From JAVBKU01 sp031553875 (GTDB lineage Bacteria > Bacteroidota > Bacteroidia > Bacteroidales > Rikenellaceae), in assembly GCA_031553875.1 (NCBI GenBank), contig JAVBKU010000004.1, positions 124,001 to 188,000 of the forward strand: a stretch of 64,000 bases of DNA. Reading direction: 5' to 3'. Positions 23,648-32,413 of this stretch are shown piece by piece. Both the position numbers and the translations under genes were made by a program. A model generated the notes under the pieces. It had not been told where the DNA came from. It saw only the letters and a list, made by a program, of their open reading frames with translations, and did not search any database. Every line of letters starts with the position of its first letter. The stretch's first letter is position 1.

Positions 23648-26020
23648 ATGTTGTACAGTTGCAAGGAGATAGCGGGCATCACGGGAGGTGCTTTCAGGGG
23701 AGTGGACGCTAAGGTTTCGGCCGTCAGGACCGACAGCCGCAGCATGACCGATGTAGACGGGGCTATGTTCGTGGCCATCAAGGGCCTGAACCATGACGGC
23801 CATGCCTATCTCGACGACCTGTACGAACGCGGCGTGAGATGTTTTATGGTGGAGGCTACGGTAGACGCTGCACGTTATCCCGAAGCGGGGATAGTGTCGG
23901 TGCAGTCGTCGATACAAGCCCTGCAAGCCCTCGCCTCCCATCATCGTGACAGTTTCAAAGGCATAATGGTCGCCATCACCGGCAGTAACGGCAAGACTGT
24001 GACCAAGGAATGGATCGCCCAGGTGTGTCCTCCGGGCGTTAAGATGAGCCGCAGTCCGCGCAGCTACAACTCACAGTTGGGGGTGGCCCTGTCGCTGCTG
24101 ATGTTAGACGGCGACGAGGATATCGCCGTGATCGAAGCCGGGATATCGCAACGCGGCGAGATGGCCCGCCTGCAGAAGATGATACGTCCCGACGTGGGCA
24201 TATTCACCAATATTGGCGACGCCCACCAGGAGAACTTCAACTCGCTCGACGAAAAACTGAACGAAAAGCTCGACCTGTTCAAGGATTCGAGGACAATCAT
24301 ATACAACGCCTCCGAAGGCGTGCTGGTCGACCGTGTTCGCACCCGTTACGCCGACAGGATGCTTGTGGGCGTTGACGAGGCTTCATACCCTCTGCCCGAC
24401 AACCTAAAGGACCAGGCGTCGAAGGAGGATGGAGCCTATGTCGTGGCCCTGTACGATGTTTTAGGCTACGATACCGCCGCCGTACTTAAGGCCCTTGCCG
24501 GTGTGCAGCCTGTGACCATGCGCCTCGAAATAAAGGACGGTATCAACGACTGCAAGATCATCAACGACAGCTATAATTCCGATATCAATTCCCTCGAAAT
24601 AGCCCTCGACTACCTTGGTAGTATGGCGGGTAACAGGCGCAAGGTGCTGATAATGTCGGACATATATCAGAGCGGTATGTTCCGCGGCGCCCTCTATGCA
24701 AAGGTAGGCAGGCTCGTGGCCAGCAAGGGGGTCGAGTTATTGATAGGAATAGGGAACGACATTTCGGAATACGCGGGGATGTTCTCGTGCGAGAAGATGT
24801 TCTTCGATTCCACGGAGAGCTTTCTCGCCGACTTCAACCGTTCGCAACTCAGCCGCTGTTGCGTGCTACTCAAGGGGAGCCGCAGGTTCGCCTTCGAGAG
24901 GATATGCCGGCAGTTGGAGAGCAAGCGCCACACCACCATCCTTGAAGTGAATCTCGAGGCCATGTCGCACAACCTTTCCTACTTCCGCTCGCTGATAGCT
25001 CCGGGAGTGAAGGTGATGGCGATGGTCAAAGCTCTCGGTTACGGTACGGGTGGCGGCGAGATTGCCGAAATGTTGCAGACCCAGGGGGTGGATTTCCTCG
25101 CTGTGGCATTCGCCGACGAGGGGGTGGCCCTGCGCGAATACGGTATCACGATACCTGTCGTGGTGCTCAACGCCGATTCTGACAGTTTCGATATGATGGT
25201 CGAGTACAATCTCGAGCCCGAAATATACAGCTTCGCTTCATTCACTGCCTTTGTTGAAGCGGTGCAGAGGCACGGCGAGAGGCGTTGCCCCATACATGTG
25301 AAGCTCGACACAGGTATGCACCGCCTGGGCTTCGAGGCCGCGCAGATCGACGAGCTTATAGGGGCGCTTAGGAACAGTCATTCGGTATATGTGAGGAGCG
25401 TGTTCTCGCATCTTGCCGCCAGCGACGAAGCCTGCCATGATGCCTTCACAACTTCGCAGGTCGAGGCCTTCGCTTCGATGAGCGGTAAGATAATCGACGC
25501 CTTCCCGCAGTACAAAATATTGCGCCACATAGCCAACAGCGCGGGCATAGAGCGCCGTCCCGACGCCCATTTCGAGATGGTGCGACTGGGTATAGGGCTT
25601 TACGGCGTGGGGGTGGAACATGCCGATAAATTGATGCCGGTGAGCACCCTGCGCAGCCGCATAGTGCAGATAAAGACCATTCCGGCCAATGACACCATAG
25701 GTTACGGCCGCAAGGGCCATACCGACCGCGAAGTGAAGATCGCCACCGTGCCCGTGGGATATGCCGACGGCTTCAATCGCCGCCTGAGCAATGGGGGCTG
25801 GGAGATGATCGTGGGAGGAGAGAAAGCACCCATAATAGGTAATATATGCATGGATACCTGTATGATAGATATCACGGGTATCGACGTGTCGGAGGGTGAC
25901 GAGGTGATAATCTTCGGCCCGGGGGCGGATGTGTCGATGATGGCCGAGAGACTAGGGACGATACCTTACGAGATCATGACCAGCGTGTCGACGAGGGTTA
26001 AACGCATATACGTTAGGTAG
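23648..26020 (+). CDS. Fused UDP-MurNAc-tripeptide:D-Ala-D-Ala ligase / alanine racemase
   Basis: Bifunctional cytoplasmic enzyme for peptidoglycan precursor synthesis, 790 aa. The N-terminal half is MurF: ITGSNGKTVTKEW is the ATP-binding P-loop, with NDSYNSDINSLEIAL downstream. It adds D-Ala-D-Ala to the UDP-MurNAc tripeptide. The C-terminal half (from about residue 435) is a PLP fold-type III alanine racemase: MAMVKALGYGTGGGE carries the PLP lysine, KLDTGMHRLGF follows, and GYGRKGHTDREVKIATVPVGYADGF contains the second catalytic region. This fusion is characteristic of Bacteroidota and couples D-Ala supply to its use. ATG 23648 is preferred because 23591 falls within about 4 nt of the predicted transcription start. 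The next gene begins on the base after the stop. Confidence 0.93.
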   Translation: MLYSCKEIAGITGGAFRGVDAKVSAVRTDSRSMTDVDGAMFVAIKGLNHDGHAYLDDLYERGVRCFMVEATVDAARYPEAGIVSVQSSIQALQALASHHRDSFKGIMVAITGSNGKTVTKEWIAQVCPPGVKMSRSPRSYNSQLGVALSLLMLDGDEDIAVIEAGISQRGEMARLQKMIRPDVGIFTNIGDAHQENFNSLDEKLNEKLDLFKDSRTIIYNASEGVLVDRVRTRYADRMLVGVDEASYPLPDNLKDQASKEDGAYVVALYDVLGYDTAAVLKALAGVQPVTMRLEIKDGINDCKIINDSYNSDINSLEIALDYLGSMAGNRRKVLIMSDIYQSGMFRGALYAKVGRLVASKGVELLIGIGNDISEYAGMFSCEKMFFDSTESFLADFNRSQLSRCCVLLKGSRRFAFERICRQLESKRHTTILEVNLEAMSHNLSYFRSLIAPGVKVMAMVKALGYGTGGGEIAEMLQTQGVDFLAVAFADEGVALREYGITIPVVVLNADSDSFDMMVEYNLEPEIYSFASFTAFVEAVQRHGERRCPIHVKLDTGMHRLGFEAAQIDELIGALRNSHSVYVRSVFSHLAASDEACHDAFTTSQVEAFASMSGKIIDAFPQYKILRHIANSAGIERRPDAHFEMVRLGIGLYGVGVEHADKLMPVSTLRSRIVQIKTIPANDTIGYGRKGHTDREVKIATVPVGYADGFNRRLSNGGWEMIVGGEKAPIIGNICMDTCMIDITGIDVSEGDEVIIFGPGADVSMMAERLGTIPYEIMTSVSTRVKRIYVR

Positions 26021-26731
26021 ATGGCACAACTTCCCGGCACCCTTTACCTTATACCCACGCCCATCGGCGACACTGAAGTGTACGACGTTATGCCGTTGTA
26101 TAACCAGGGAGTGATACGCTCGCTCGATTGCTTCATAGTGGAGAACCTGCGCAGTGCGCGGCGGTTCCTGTCGAAGGCGGGGATAGGCAAGCCTATTGAT
26201 TCCCTCTCCATGACCGAACTCAATGAACACACCCTTGCTGAAGATGTGGAGGCGTTGATGCGCCCTTTGTTGGAGGGTAGGGATGTGGGAGTGTTGTCAG
26301 AGGCCGGAGTGCCGGCAGTGGCTGATCCCGGAGCGGCGGCGGTGGCCATAGCGCACCGTTACGGAGCTAAGGTGGTGCCGCTTGTGGGGCCGTCGTCGAT
26401 AATCCTCGCCCTTATGGCCTCGGGTCTCAATGGACAGTCATTCGCCTTCAACGGCTACCTGCCGGTGAAGAATCCGGAAAGAATAAAGGCCATAAAATTT
26501 TTTGAGCATCGGGCAATTCACGAAAGGCAGTCGCAGATATTTATCGAGGCTCCGTACCGCAATATAAAACTCTTCGAGGATATCGTTTCGGCCTGCTCGC
26601 CGCATACGCAGCTCACTATCGCGGTCGATATCCTACAGCCTGAACAGTTGATATCCACCAGGGAAGTGGGCCAGTGGCGCGCCCGCAAGCCCGATATCAA
26701 CAAACGCCCCGCTATTTTTATAATAGGATAG
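26021..26731 (+). CDS. SAM-dependent methyltransferase, RsmI/tetrapyrrole-methylase family
   Basis: 236 aa. The N-terminus GTLYLIPTPIGDTEVYDVMP and the conserved VGVLSEAGVPAVADPGAAAVAIAHR region place it in the family of RsmI, which methylates the ribose of C1402 in 16S rRNA. The later VGPSSIILALMASGLNGQSFAFNGYLP block is also typical. In Bacteroidota two related proteins often exist, and this one may be the paralogue whose target is unproven, so no gene symbol is given. It abuts murF-alr (stop TAG then ATG with no gap), implying translational coupling. It is followed by a clear terminator. Confidence 0.82.
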   Translation: MAQLPGTLYLIPTPIGDTEVYDVMPLYNQGVIRSLDCFIVENLRSARRFLSKAGIGKPIDSLSMTELNEHTLAEDVEALMRPLLEGRDVGVLSEAGVPAVADPGAAAVAIAHRYGAKVVPLVGPSSIILALMASGLNGQSFAFNGYLPVKNPERIKAIKFFEHRAIHERQSQIFIEAPYRNIKLFEDIVSACSPHTQLTIAVDILQPEQLISTREVGQWRARKPDINKRPAIFIIG

Positions 26732-26751
26732 CCATTTCGGGCGTTTATCTT

Positions 26752-26791
26752 ATCGGGGCTGGCTAAGATATGCCGTAAAGCCCCGATTTTT
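26752..26791 (+). terminator. Terminator after murF-alr and the methyltransferase
   Basis: Arms ATCGGGGCT and AGCCCCGAT (9 bp) with an 18-nt loop and a T5 tract, 20 bp after the stop. Confidence 0.7.
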
Positions 26792-26812
26792 CATGATCTG
26801 TGAGGCGAAATC

Positions 26813-26843
26813 TTTGATTTTGATGTCGTAATTTGTATCTTTG
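26813..26843 (+). promoter_or_regulatory. leu operon promoter (TTTG-N19-TATCTTTG)
   Basis: TTTG at 26813-26816 and TATCTTTG at 26836-26843 with a 19-bp spacer, a full consensus match. Start near 26850. A second -7-like TAGTTTTG lies at 26872-26879 without its own -33. Confidence 0.75.
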
Positions 26844-26849
26844 CAGAAT

Positions 26850-26981
26850 TACTATTTAGCAATTGATACTTTAGTTTTGCTCGTGATAAATTGTATCATG
26901 AGCGGCGTGAGGGGAGAGCCATTGAATTATGGTGTTAAGTCCGGCCGCCGATGGATGAAAAACTAAAAGGAGGAATGTATT
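26850..26981 (+). promoter_or_regulatory. leuA leader with hairpin and 22-codon upstream ORF
   Basis: The leader of about 130 nt contains a hairpin (arms CTCGTGATA and TATCATGAG, 26880-26902, 5-nt loop, one G-T pair). The 3' arm contains the ATG (26898) of a 22-codon ORF ending TAA at 26964-26966. That stop overlaps the start of an unusually strong Shine-Dalgarno sequence (AAAGGAGG) placed 8 nt before the leuA ATG. The peptide is not leucine-rich (one Leu), so classical attenuation is not evident. Translational coupling is possible. Confidence 0.5.
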
Positions 26982-28505
26982 ATGAGTGACAGGTTGTATG
27001 TTTTCGACACTACGCTGCGCGACGGCGAACAGGTTCCCGGTTGCCAGCTCAACACTATAGAGAAGATAGAGGTCGCCAAGATGCTCGAAGCCTTGGGCGT
27101 CGACGTTATCGAAGCGGGTTTCCCTATCTCAAGCCCCGGTGACTTCAATTCCGTGAGGGAGATATCCAAGGCGGTGTCCCTGCCTGTTATCTGCGCCCTG
27201 ACCCGCGCCGTGAAGAAAGATATCGACGTGGCCGCTGACGCCCTTTCGCTTGCCAAGCGTAAAAGGATACACACCGGTATCGGCGTGTCGGAGTACCACA
27301 TATACGAAAAGCTGAAATCCGACCCCGAGGAGATAATCAAAAGGGCTGTGGACGCTGTGAAATATGCCCGTAAATTTGTCGACGACGTGGAATTCTACGC
27401 CGAGGACGCCGGACGCGCTGACAATGTATATCTTGTCAGGGTGGTCGAAGCGGTGATCGCCGCGGGAGCTACCGTGGTCAATATCCCCGATACTACCGGC
27501 TATTGCCTGCCACAGCAGTACGGCGAGAAGATCAAATACCTGATGGACAATGTGTCCAATATGGATAAGGCCATCCTCTCGACCCACTGCCATAACGACC
27601 TCGGCATGGCTACGGCCAATACCATATCCGGTGTTATGAACGGTGCAAGGCAGGTGGAGGTTACCATCAACGGTATCGGTGAAAGGGCGGGCAATACTTC
27701 GCTTGAGGAGGTTGTGATGACGCTTCGTTGCCATCACTCGCTCGATATAGATACGCGTATCAACAGCCACCTCTTGACCGACGCCAGCCGACTGGTGTCG
27801 AGCCTGATGAATATGCCCGTGCAGGCCAATAAGGCTATCGTGGGCCGCAACGCTTTTGCGCACTCCTCTGGGATTCACCAGGATGGTGTACTGAAAAACA
27901 GGGAGAACTACGAGATCATCAACCCGCAGGACGTGGGTGCCGACGACTCTGTCATAGCGCTGACCGCCCGCAGCGGCCGCGCCGCGCTCAGCCACAGGCT
28001 CGAACTGCTGGGCTATAAGCTGGAGCATGACGAACTCGATAAGGTGTACGATAACTTCCTGAAGCTGGCCGACACCAAGAAGGACGTGAGGGATGAAGAC
28101 CTTTTCGACCTGGTGGGCGACAAATCGGCCCGTTCGGGAGCAAGGATAAAACTGAAATACCTCCAGATAATTACCGGCACGCTCGTTCCGACGGCTACCG
28201 TGATCCTCGATATCGACGGAGAGGAGATCACCGGCACAAGTACGGGTAACGGTCCGGTGGACGCGGCTGTTAAGGCTATCAAGGGGATGATCAACGAAAA
28301 ATTGGTGATCACCGAGTTCCTTATCCAAGCGATGAACAAGGGGAGCGACGACGTGGGACGTGTGCATATCCAGCTCTCCAGAGGGCAGCAGCACGTGAGG
28401 GGCTTTAGTGCCAATACCGACGTGGTGCAGGCCGCTATCGAAGCCTTCATCGACGGGCTCAATAAACTGGAAGTGACCAAAAAACTACAGCCCAAGAGGG
28501 GGTAA
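26982..28505 (+). CDS. leuA: 2-isopropylmalate synthase
   Basis: Condenses acetyl-CoA with 2-oxoisovalerate, the first committed step of leucine synthesis, 507 aa. The HMGL-like TIM barrel starts VFDTTLRDGEQVPGCQ (the DGEQ catalytic loop), with STHCHNDLGMATANTISG (metal-binding H-x-H-N-D-x-G) and NGIGERAGNTSLEE. The linker carries the AHSSGIHQDGVLK motif. The C-terminal LeuA dimer domain, expected to bind leucine for feedback inhibition, extends from about residue 370 and includes GTSTGNGPVDAAVKAI. It leads the cluster leuA-leuC-leuD-second synthase-leuB, has a consensus promoter, a structured leader and a strong Shine-Dalgarno, which is unusual in this phylum. Confidence 0.95.
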   Translation: MSDRLYVFDTTLRDGEQVPGCQLNTIEKIEVAKMLEALGVDVIEAGFPISSPGDFNSVREISKAVSLPVICALTRAVKKDIDVAADALSLAKRKRIHTGIGVSEYHIYEKLKSDPEEIIKRAVDAVKYARKFVDDVEFYAEDAGRADNVYLVRVVEAVIAAGATVVNIPDTTGYCLPQQYGEKIKYLMDNVSNMDKAILSTHCHNDLGMATANTISGVMNGARQVEVTINGIGERAGNTSLEEVVMTLRCHHSLDIDTRINSHLLTDASRLVSSLMNMPVQANKAIVGRNAFAHSSGIHQDGVLKNRENYEIINPQDVGADDSVIALTARSGRAALSHRLELLGYKLEHDELDKVYDNFLKLADTKKDVRDEDLFDLVGDKSARSGARIKLKYLQIITGTLVPTATVILDIDGEEITGTSTGNGPVDAAVKAIKGMINEKLVITEFLIQAMNKGSDDVGRVHIQLSRGQQHVRGFSANTDVVQAAIEAFIDGLNKLEVTKKLQPKRG

Positions 28506-28566
28506 GCAGTACGGCGGAAACGGCCGCGGGAACAGACAACAAGAATTAACAGAGTATAATAAGAAC

Positions 28567-29970
28567 ATGGGAAAGACACTTTTTGACAAGGTTTGGGATG
28601 CTCACGTCGTGCGCCAGCTCGACGGAGGGCGCAGTGTGTTGTACATAGACAGGCACTATATACACGAGGTTACATCGCCCGTGGCGTTCCTTTCGCTAAA
28701 GAACAGGGGCCTTAAGGTGGCGCGCCCGGCGCAGACCACCGCAACGGCCGACCACAACGTGCCTACTATTAACCAGCACCTGCCAATCGACGACAAGCAG
28801 TCGAGGGAGCAGCTCGAAGCCTTCGCCGCCAACTGCGACGCCAACGGTATAGAACACTTCAGCCTGGGCCATCCCAAGCAGGGTGTGGTGCATATCGTGG
28901 GGCCGGAACTCGGATTTACACAGCCTGGGATGACCATCGTGTGCGGCGACAGCCATACATCTACCCACGGGGCTTTCGGCGCCGTGGCGTTTGGCATCGG
29001 TACCTCGGAAGTCGAAATGGTGTTTGCCAGCCAGTGTATCCTACAACCCAAGCCCAAGACGATGCTTATCACCGTTAATGGTAAAAGGAAGAAAGGTGTA
29101 ACGGCTAAAGATATAGTGCTTTACATAATTTCAAAAATATCCGCATCGGGCGGTACGGGCCACTTCATCGAGTTTGCGGGCGAGGCTATCCGCGCCCTCT
29201 CTATGGAGGAACGTATGACTGTCTGCAATATGAGCATAGAGTGCGGAGCGAGGGGCGGTATAATTGCTCCCGATCAGACCACATTCGACTACGTTAAGGG
29301 TCGTGAAAACGCCCCCAAGGGTGCGGAATGGGACAAGGCCGTGGAACGTTGGAAGAAGCTTTACTCTGATTCGGACGCCAAGTTCGACGTTTCTTACACA
29401 TTCGACGCAGCCGACATCGAACCTATGATCACCTACGGTACCAACCCTGGTATGGGCGTTGCCGTGACGGGCGAAATACCTTCGTCTAAGGGTTTGAGCG
29501 GCAGCGATAAGGTATCGTACGACAAGGCTCTCGAATACATGGGTTTCAAGGAGGGTGAGAAGATGCTCGGCAAGAAGGTCGACTATGTGTTCCTCGGCAG
29601 CTGTACCAATGGCCGCATAGAGGATTTCAGACAGTTCGCCGCGATGGTCAAGGGCCGTAAGAAGGCTGACAATATCACCGCGTGGCTCGTCCCCGGCTCC
29701 TGTGCCGTGGAGGCTCAGGCCAAGGCCGAGGGGTTGGATAAGGTGCTCGCCGAGGCAGGTTTCGAACTGCGTCAGCCGGGATGTTCGGCTTGTTTGGCCA
29801 TGAACGCTGACAAGATTCCCGCGGGTAAGTACAGCGTGTCTACCTCTAACCGTAACTTCGAAGGCCGTCAGGGCCCAGGCGCGCGCACATTGCTGGCAGG
29901 GCCGCTGGTCGCCGCCGCTGCCGCTGTAACAGGCGTGATATCCGATCCGCGCGAAGTGTTTAACCTATAA
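28567..29970 (+). CDS. leuC: 3-isopropylmalate dehydratase large subunit
   Basis: Isomerises 2-isopropylmalate to 3-isopropylmalate with LeuD, through a [4Fe-4S] cluster, 467 aa. Aconitase-family blocks: VCGDSHTSTHGAFGAVAFGIGTSEVE (substrate and cluster region), FLGSCTNGRIEDF (first cluster Cys) and RQPGCSACLAMNADK (second and third cluster Cys), followed by STSNRNFEGRQGPGART. All three iron-sulfur cysteines are present. It lies 61 bp after leuA in the same orientation. A 175-bp AT-rich gap separates it from leuD. Confidence 0.96.
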   Translation: MGKTLFDKVWDAHVVRQLDGGRSVLYIDRHYIHEVTSPVAFLSLKNRGLKVARPAQTTATADHNVPTINQHLPIDDKQSREQLEAFAANCDANGIEHFSLGHPKQGVVHIVGPELGFTQPGMTIVCGDSHTSTHGAFGAVAFGIGTSEVEMVFASQCILQPKPKTMLITVNGKRKKGVTAKDIVLYIISKISASGGTGHFIEFAGEAIRALSMEERMTVCNMSIECGARGGIIAPDQTTFDYVKGRENAPKGAEWDKAVERWKKLYSDSDAKFDVSYTFDAADIEPMITYGTNPGMGVAVTGEIPSSKGLSGSDKVSYDKALEYMGFKEGEKMLGKKVDYVFLGSCTNGRIEDFRQFAAMVKGRKKADNITAWLVPGSCAVEAQAKAEGLDKVLAEAGFELRQPGCSACLAMNADKIPAGKYSVSTSNRNFEGRQGPGARTLLAGPLVAAAAAVTGVISDPREVFNL

Positions 29971-30145
29971 GAAACCGTTTAAATTTATAAACTTCATTTT
30001 TTCATACATCCTGTCGGCACTTTTTCATGCAAATTTTCTCTACATATTACCTGATATGCCTCGAAAATTTGTATTAAAAATCACTCGACAATCTGCATAA
30101 AATAATTTCGTTGACAAATTCAAATAGTTTCTAAAAATCAAGACC
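29971..30145 (+). other. AT-rich leuC-leuD spacer
   Basis: 175 bp, unusually AT-rich for this cluster, with no ORF. A near-match to the -7 (TAATTTCG, 30103-30110) has no spaced TTTG, so an internal promoter is possible but not supported strongly. Confidence 0.35.
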
Positions 30146-30733
30146 ATGTCCATACCTAAATTCACAAAAACTGTAAGTACTGCGGTACCCCTAAATATAG
30201 AGAATGTCGACACCGACCAGATCATCCCCGCCCGCTTCCTCAAAGCTGTGGAGCGGAAGGGCTTCGGCGACAACCTTTTCAGGGACTGGCGCTATGATAA
30301 GAGCGGTAAGGAGATTGCAGACTTCCCTCTGAACGACAAAAAATATTCAGGCGAGATACTCGTTGCCGCCAAGAACTTCGGTTGCGGGTCATCGAGAGAA
30401 CACGCCGCCTGGGCTATATTCGACCATGGATTCAGGGCAGTGGTGTCGAGCTTCTTCGCCGACATATTCAGCAATAATGCGCTGAACAACGGCCTACTTA
30501 TCATCCGTGTGAACGATGATTTTCTCGCACAGATATTTGCCGCTATCGAGGCTGACCCGAATGCCAAATTCGAAGTGGACCTGCCCAACCAGACTTTCAC
30601 TATCAGCTCGACAGGTGCAAGCAGCAGCTTTGCCATCGACGGATATAAGAAGGAGTGCCTTATCAACGGATACGACGATGTCGATTATCTGATGAGCATC
30701 AAGGGCGATATAGAGAACTACGAAAAGAAGTAA
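30146..30733 (+). CDS. leuD: 3-isopropylmalate dehydratase small subunit
   Basis: Small subunit partner of LeuC, 195 aa, the usual length. It has the swivel-domain start VPLNIENVDTDQIIPARFLK and the conserved AAKNFGCGSSREHAAWA substrate-recognition loop. Its neighbours confirm the assignment: leuC upstream and a second synthase plus leuB downstream. The initiation region lacks a Shine-Dalgarno sequence. Confidence 0.95.
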   Translation: MSIPKFTKTVSTAVPLNIENVDTDQIIPARFLKAVERKGFGDNLFRDWRYDKSGKEIADFPLNDKKYSGEILVAAKNFGCGSSREHAAWAIFDHGFRAVVSSFFADIFSNNALNNGLLIIRVNDDFLAQIFAAIEADPNAKFEVDLPNQTFTISSTGASSSFAIDGYKKECLINGYDDVDYLMSIKGDIENYEKK

Positions 30734-30829
30734 TTCCGAGGGGGCGATCCCCGCAAAAACTAAATGCGCCGGCAGCGGCGTGAGTGGCGGCCCCTACAGA
30801 GACCGCCGATATACGAAAGGAGCCTTTAA

Positions 30830-32386
30830 ATGGTACGCAAGGGAACATATGTAGAGATAATGGACACAACTCTGAGGGATGGCGAACAGACCTCGGGTGT
30901 CTCTTTTTCCGCACGTGAGAAACTTGTCATAGCGCGATTGTTACTTGAAGAACTCAAGGTCGACCGCATCGAGATCGCCTCGGCCAGAGTGTCTGACGGA
31001 GAGATGGATGCCACGCGCGCTATTGCCGAGTGGGCCAGATCCAAGGGATATATCGACAGGGTGGAGGTCTTGGGATTTGTCGATGGCGGAGTGTCGCTGA
31101 AGTGGATAGAGGATGCCGGTTGCAGGGTCGTAAACCTGCTGACCAAGGGATCTGAGAGGCATTGCACGTACCAGCTCCGCAAGACCAAAGAGCAGCACCT
31201 CGCCGACATCACAGTGGCGGTAGGCGATGCCGTGTCCGCGGGGGTCGATGTGAATATCTACCTCGAGGACTGGTCTAACGGTATGATCCACTCGCCGGAG
31301 TATGTCTATTTTATGCTCGACGGGCTGAAAAGCCTTCCCGTGAAGCGCTTTATGCTTCCCGATACGCTGGGTATTCTCAATCCGTGGGATTGCGAGATGT
31401 TCTGCGCCGATATCGTGGGCCGCTATCCGGGTCTGCGTTTCGATTTCCACCCGCATAACGACTACGACCTTGCTGTGGCCAATATCGCCGCGGCGGTGAA
31501 GGCCGGGGTGCAGGGAGTGCATGCGACCATAAACGGCCTCGGCGAGAGGGCGGGCAACGCCCCGCTGTCGAGCGTGGTGGCCGTGCTGAAAGACCAGTTG
31601 GGTGCCAAAACGTCTGTCGTGGAGGAGACGATCAACCACGTGAGCCGCATGGTCGAAACATATACCGGCGTGCGCATACCGGCAAATAAACCGGTGGTAG
31701 GCGAGAACGTCTTCACACAATGTGCGGGCATACATGCCGACGGCGACAACAAGAGCAATCTCTACTACAACGACCTCCTACCCGAACGTTTCGGGCGTGT
31801 GAGGGAGTACGCCCTGGGCAAGACCTCAGGCAAGGCCAATATCAAGAAGAATCTCGAAACTCTCGGTATCGACCTCGACGACGAATCGATGCGCAAGGTG
31901 ACCGAAAAAATCATCGAACTGGGCGACAAAAAGGAAACTGTAACCTCAGCAGACCTGCCATATATCATTGCCGACGTACTTAAACAAGACGTGCAGGATG
32001 CTAAGGTCAACGTGCTGAATTACAGTCTGTCGCTGGCTCATGGCTTAAAGCCCGTAGCAACGGTGAAGATAAATATCAACGGTACGGAGTATGAAGCCAC
32101 CTCTAACGGCGACGGCCAGTACGACGCTTTTATGAAGAGCATCCGCAATATATACCGCAAGCAGTTGGGGCGTGAATTTCCCGTGCTGCTCAACTATACC
32201 GTGTCGATCCCTCCCGGAGGCCGTACTGACGCCTTCGTGCAGACCTTTATCACTTGGGAATATGCTGGCGAGACGTTCAAGACCCGCGGGCTCGACGCCG
32301 ACCAGATCGAGGCGGCTATCAAGGCTACGGTCAAGATGCTCAATAAGATAGAGAATATGCCCGTGATACTCAAAGAGAGTAAATAA
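30830..32386 (+). CDS. Second isopropylmalate/citramalate synthase-family enzyme
   Basis: 518 aa, with the same architecture as LeuA. The HMGL barrel has IMDTTLRDGEQTSGVSF, DFHPHNDYDLAVANIAA (H-x-H-N-D metal site) and NGLGERAGNAPLSSV. The linker has CAGIHADGDNKSNLY, and a LeuA-type C-terminal regulatory domain follows. It is clearly diverged from leuA in the same cluster. Paralogues of this type are annotated as (R)-citramalate synthase (acetyl-CoA plus pyruvate, giving a threonine-independent route to isoleucine via LeuCD and LeuB) or as a second isopropylmalate synthase. Its placement between leuD and leuB fits either. A Shine-Dalgarno-like AAAGGAG precedes the ATG. Confidence 0.85.
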   Translation: MVRKGTYVEIMDTTLRDGEQTSGVSFSAREKLVIARLLLEELKVDRIEIASARVSDGEMDATRAIAEWARSKGYIDRVEVLGFVDGGVSLKWIEDAGCRVVNLLTKGSERHCTYQLRKTKEQHLADITVAVGDAVSAGVDVNIYLEDWSNGMIHSPEYVYFMLDGLKSLPVKRFMLPDTLGILNPWDCEMFCADIVGRYPGLRFDFHPHNDYDLAVANIAAAVKAGVQGVHATINGLGERAGNAPLSSVVAVLKDQLGAKTSVVEETINHVSRMVETYTGVRIPANKPVVGENVFTQCAGIHADGDNKSNLYYNDLLPERFGRVREYALGKTSGKANIKKNLETLGIDLDDESMRKVTEKIIELGDKKETVTSADLPYIIADVLKQDVQDAKVNVLNYSLSLAHGLKPVATVKININGTEYEATSNGDGQYDAFMKSIRNIYRKQLGREFPVLLNYTVSIPPGGRTDAFVQTFITWEYAGETFKTRGLDADQIEAAIKATVKMLNKIENMPVILKESK

Positions 32387-32413
32387 TCATCCAAATAATA
32401 AGTCACACGTAAT

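Noticed and set aside
26898..26966. Leader-peptide attenuator for leuA in the enteric style
   Set aside because: The peptide contains a single Leu codon and no terminator hairpin with T tract precedes leuA. It is reported instead as an unexplained upstream ORF.
27129..28394. Minus-strand frame of 421 codons over leuA
   Set aside because: Antisense shadow of leuA, no domain or promoter.
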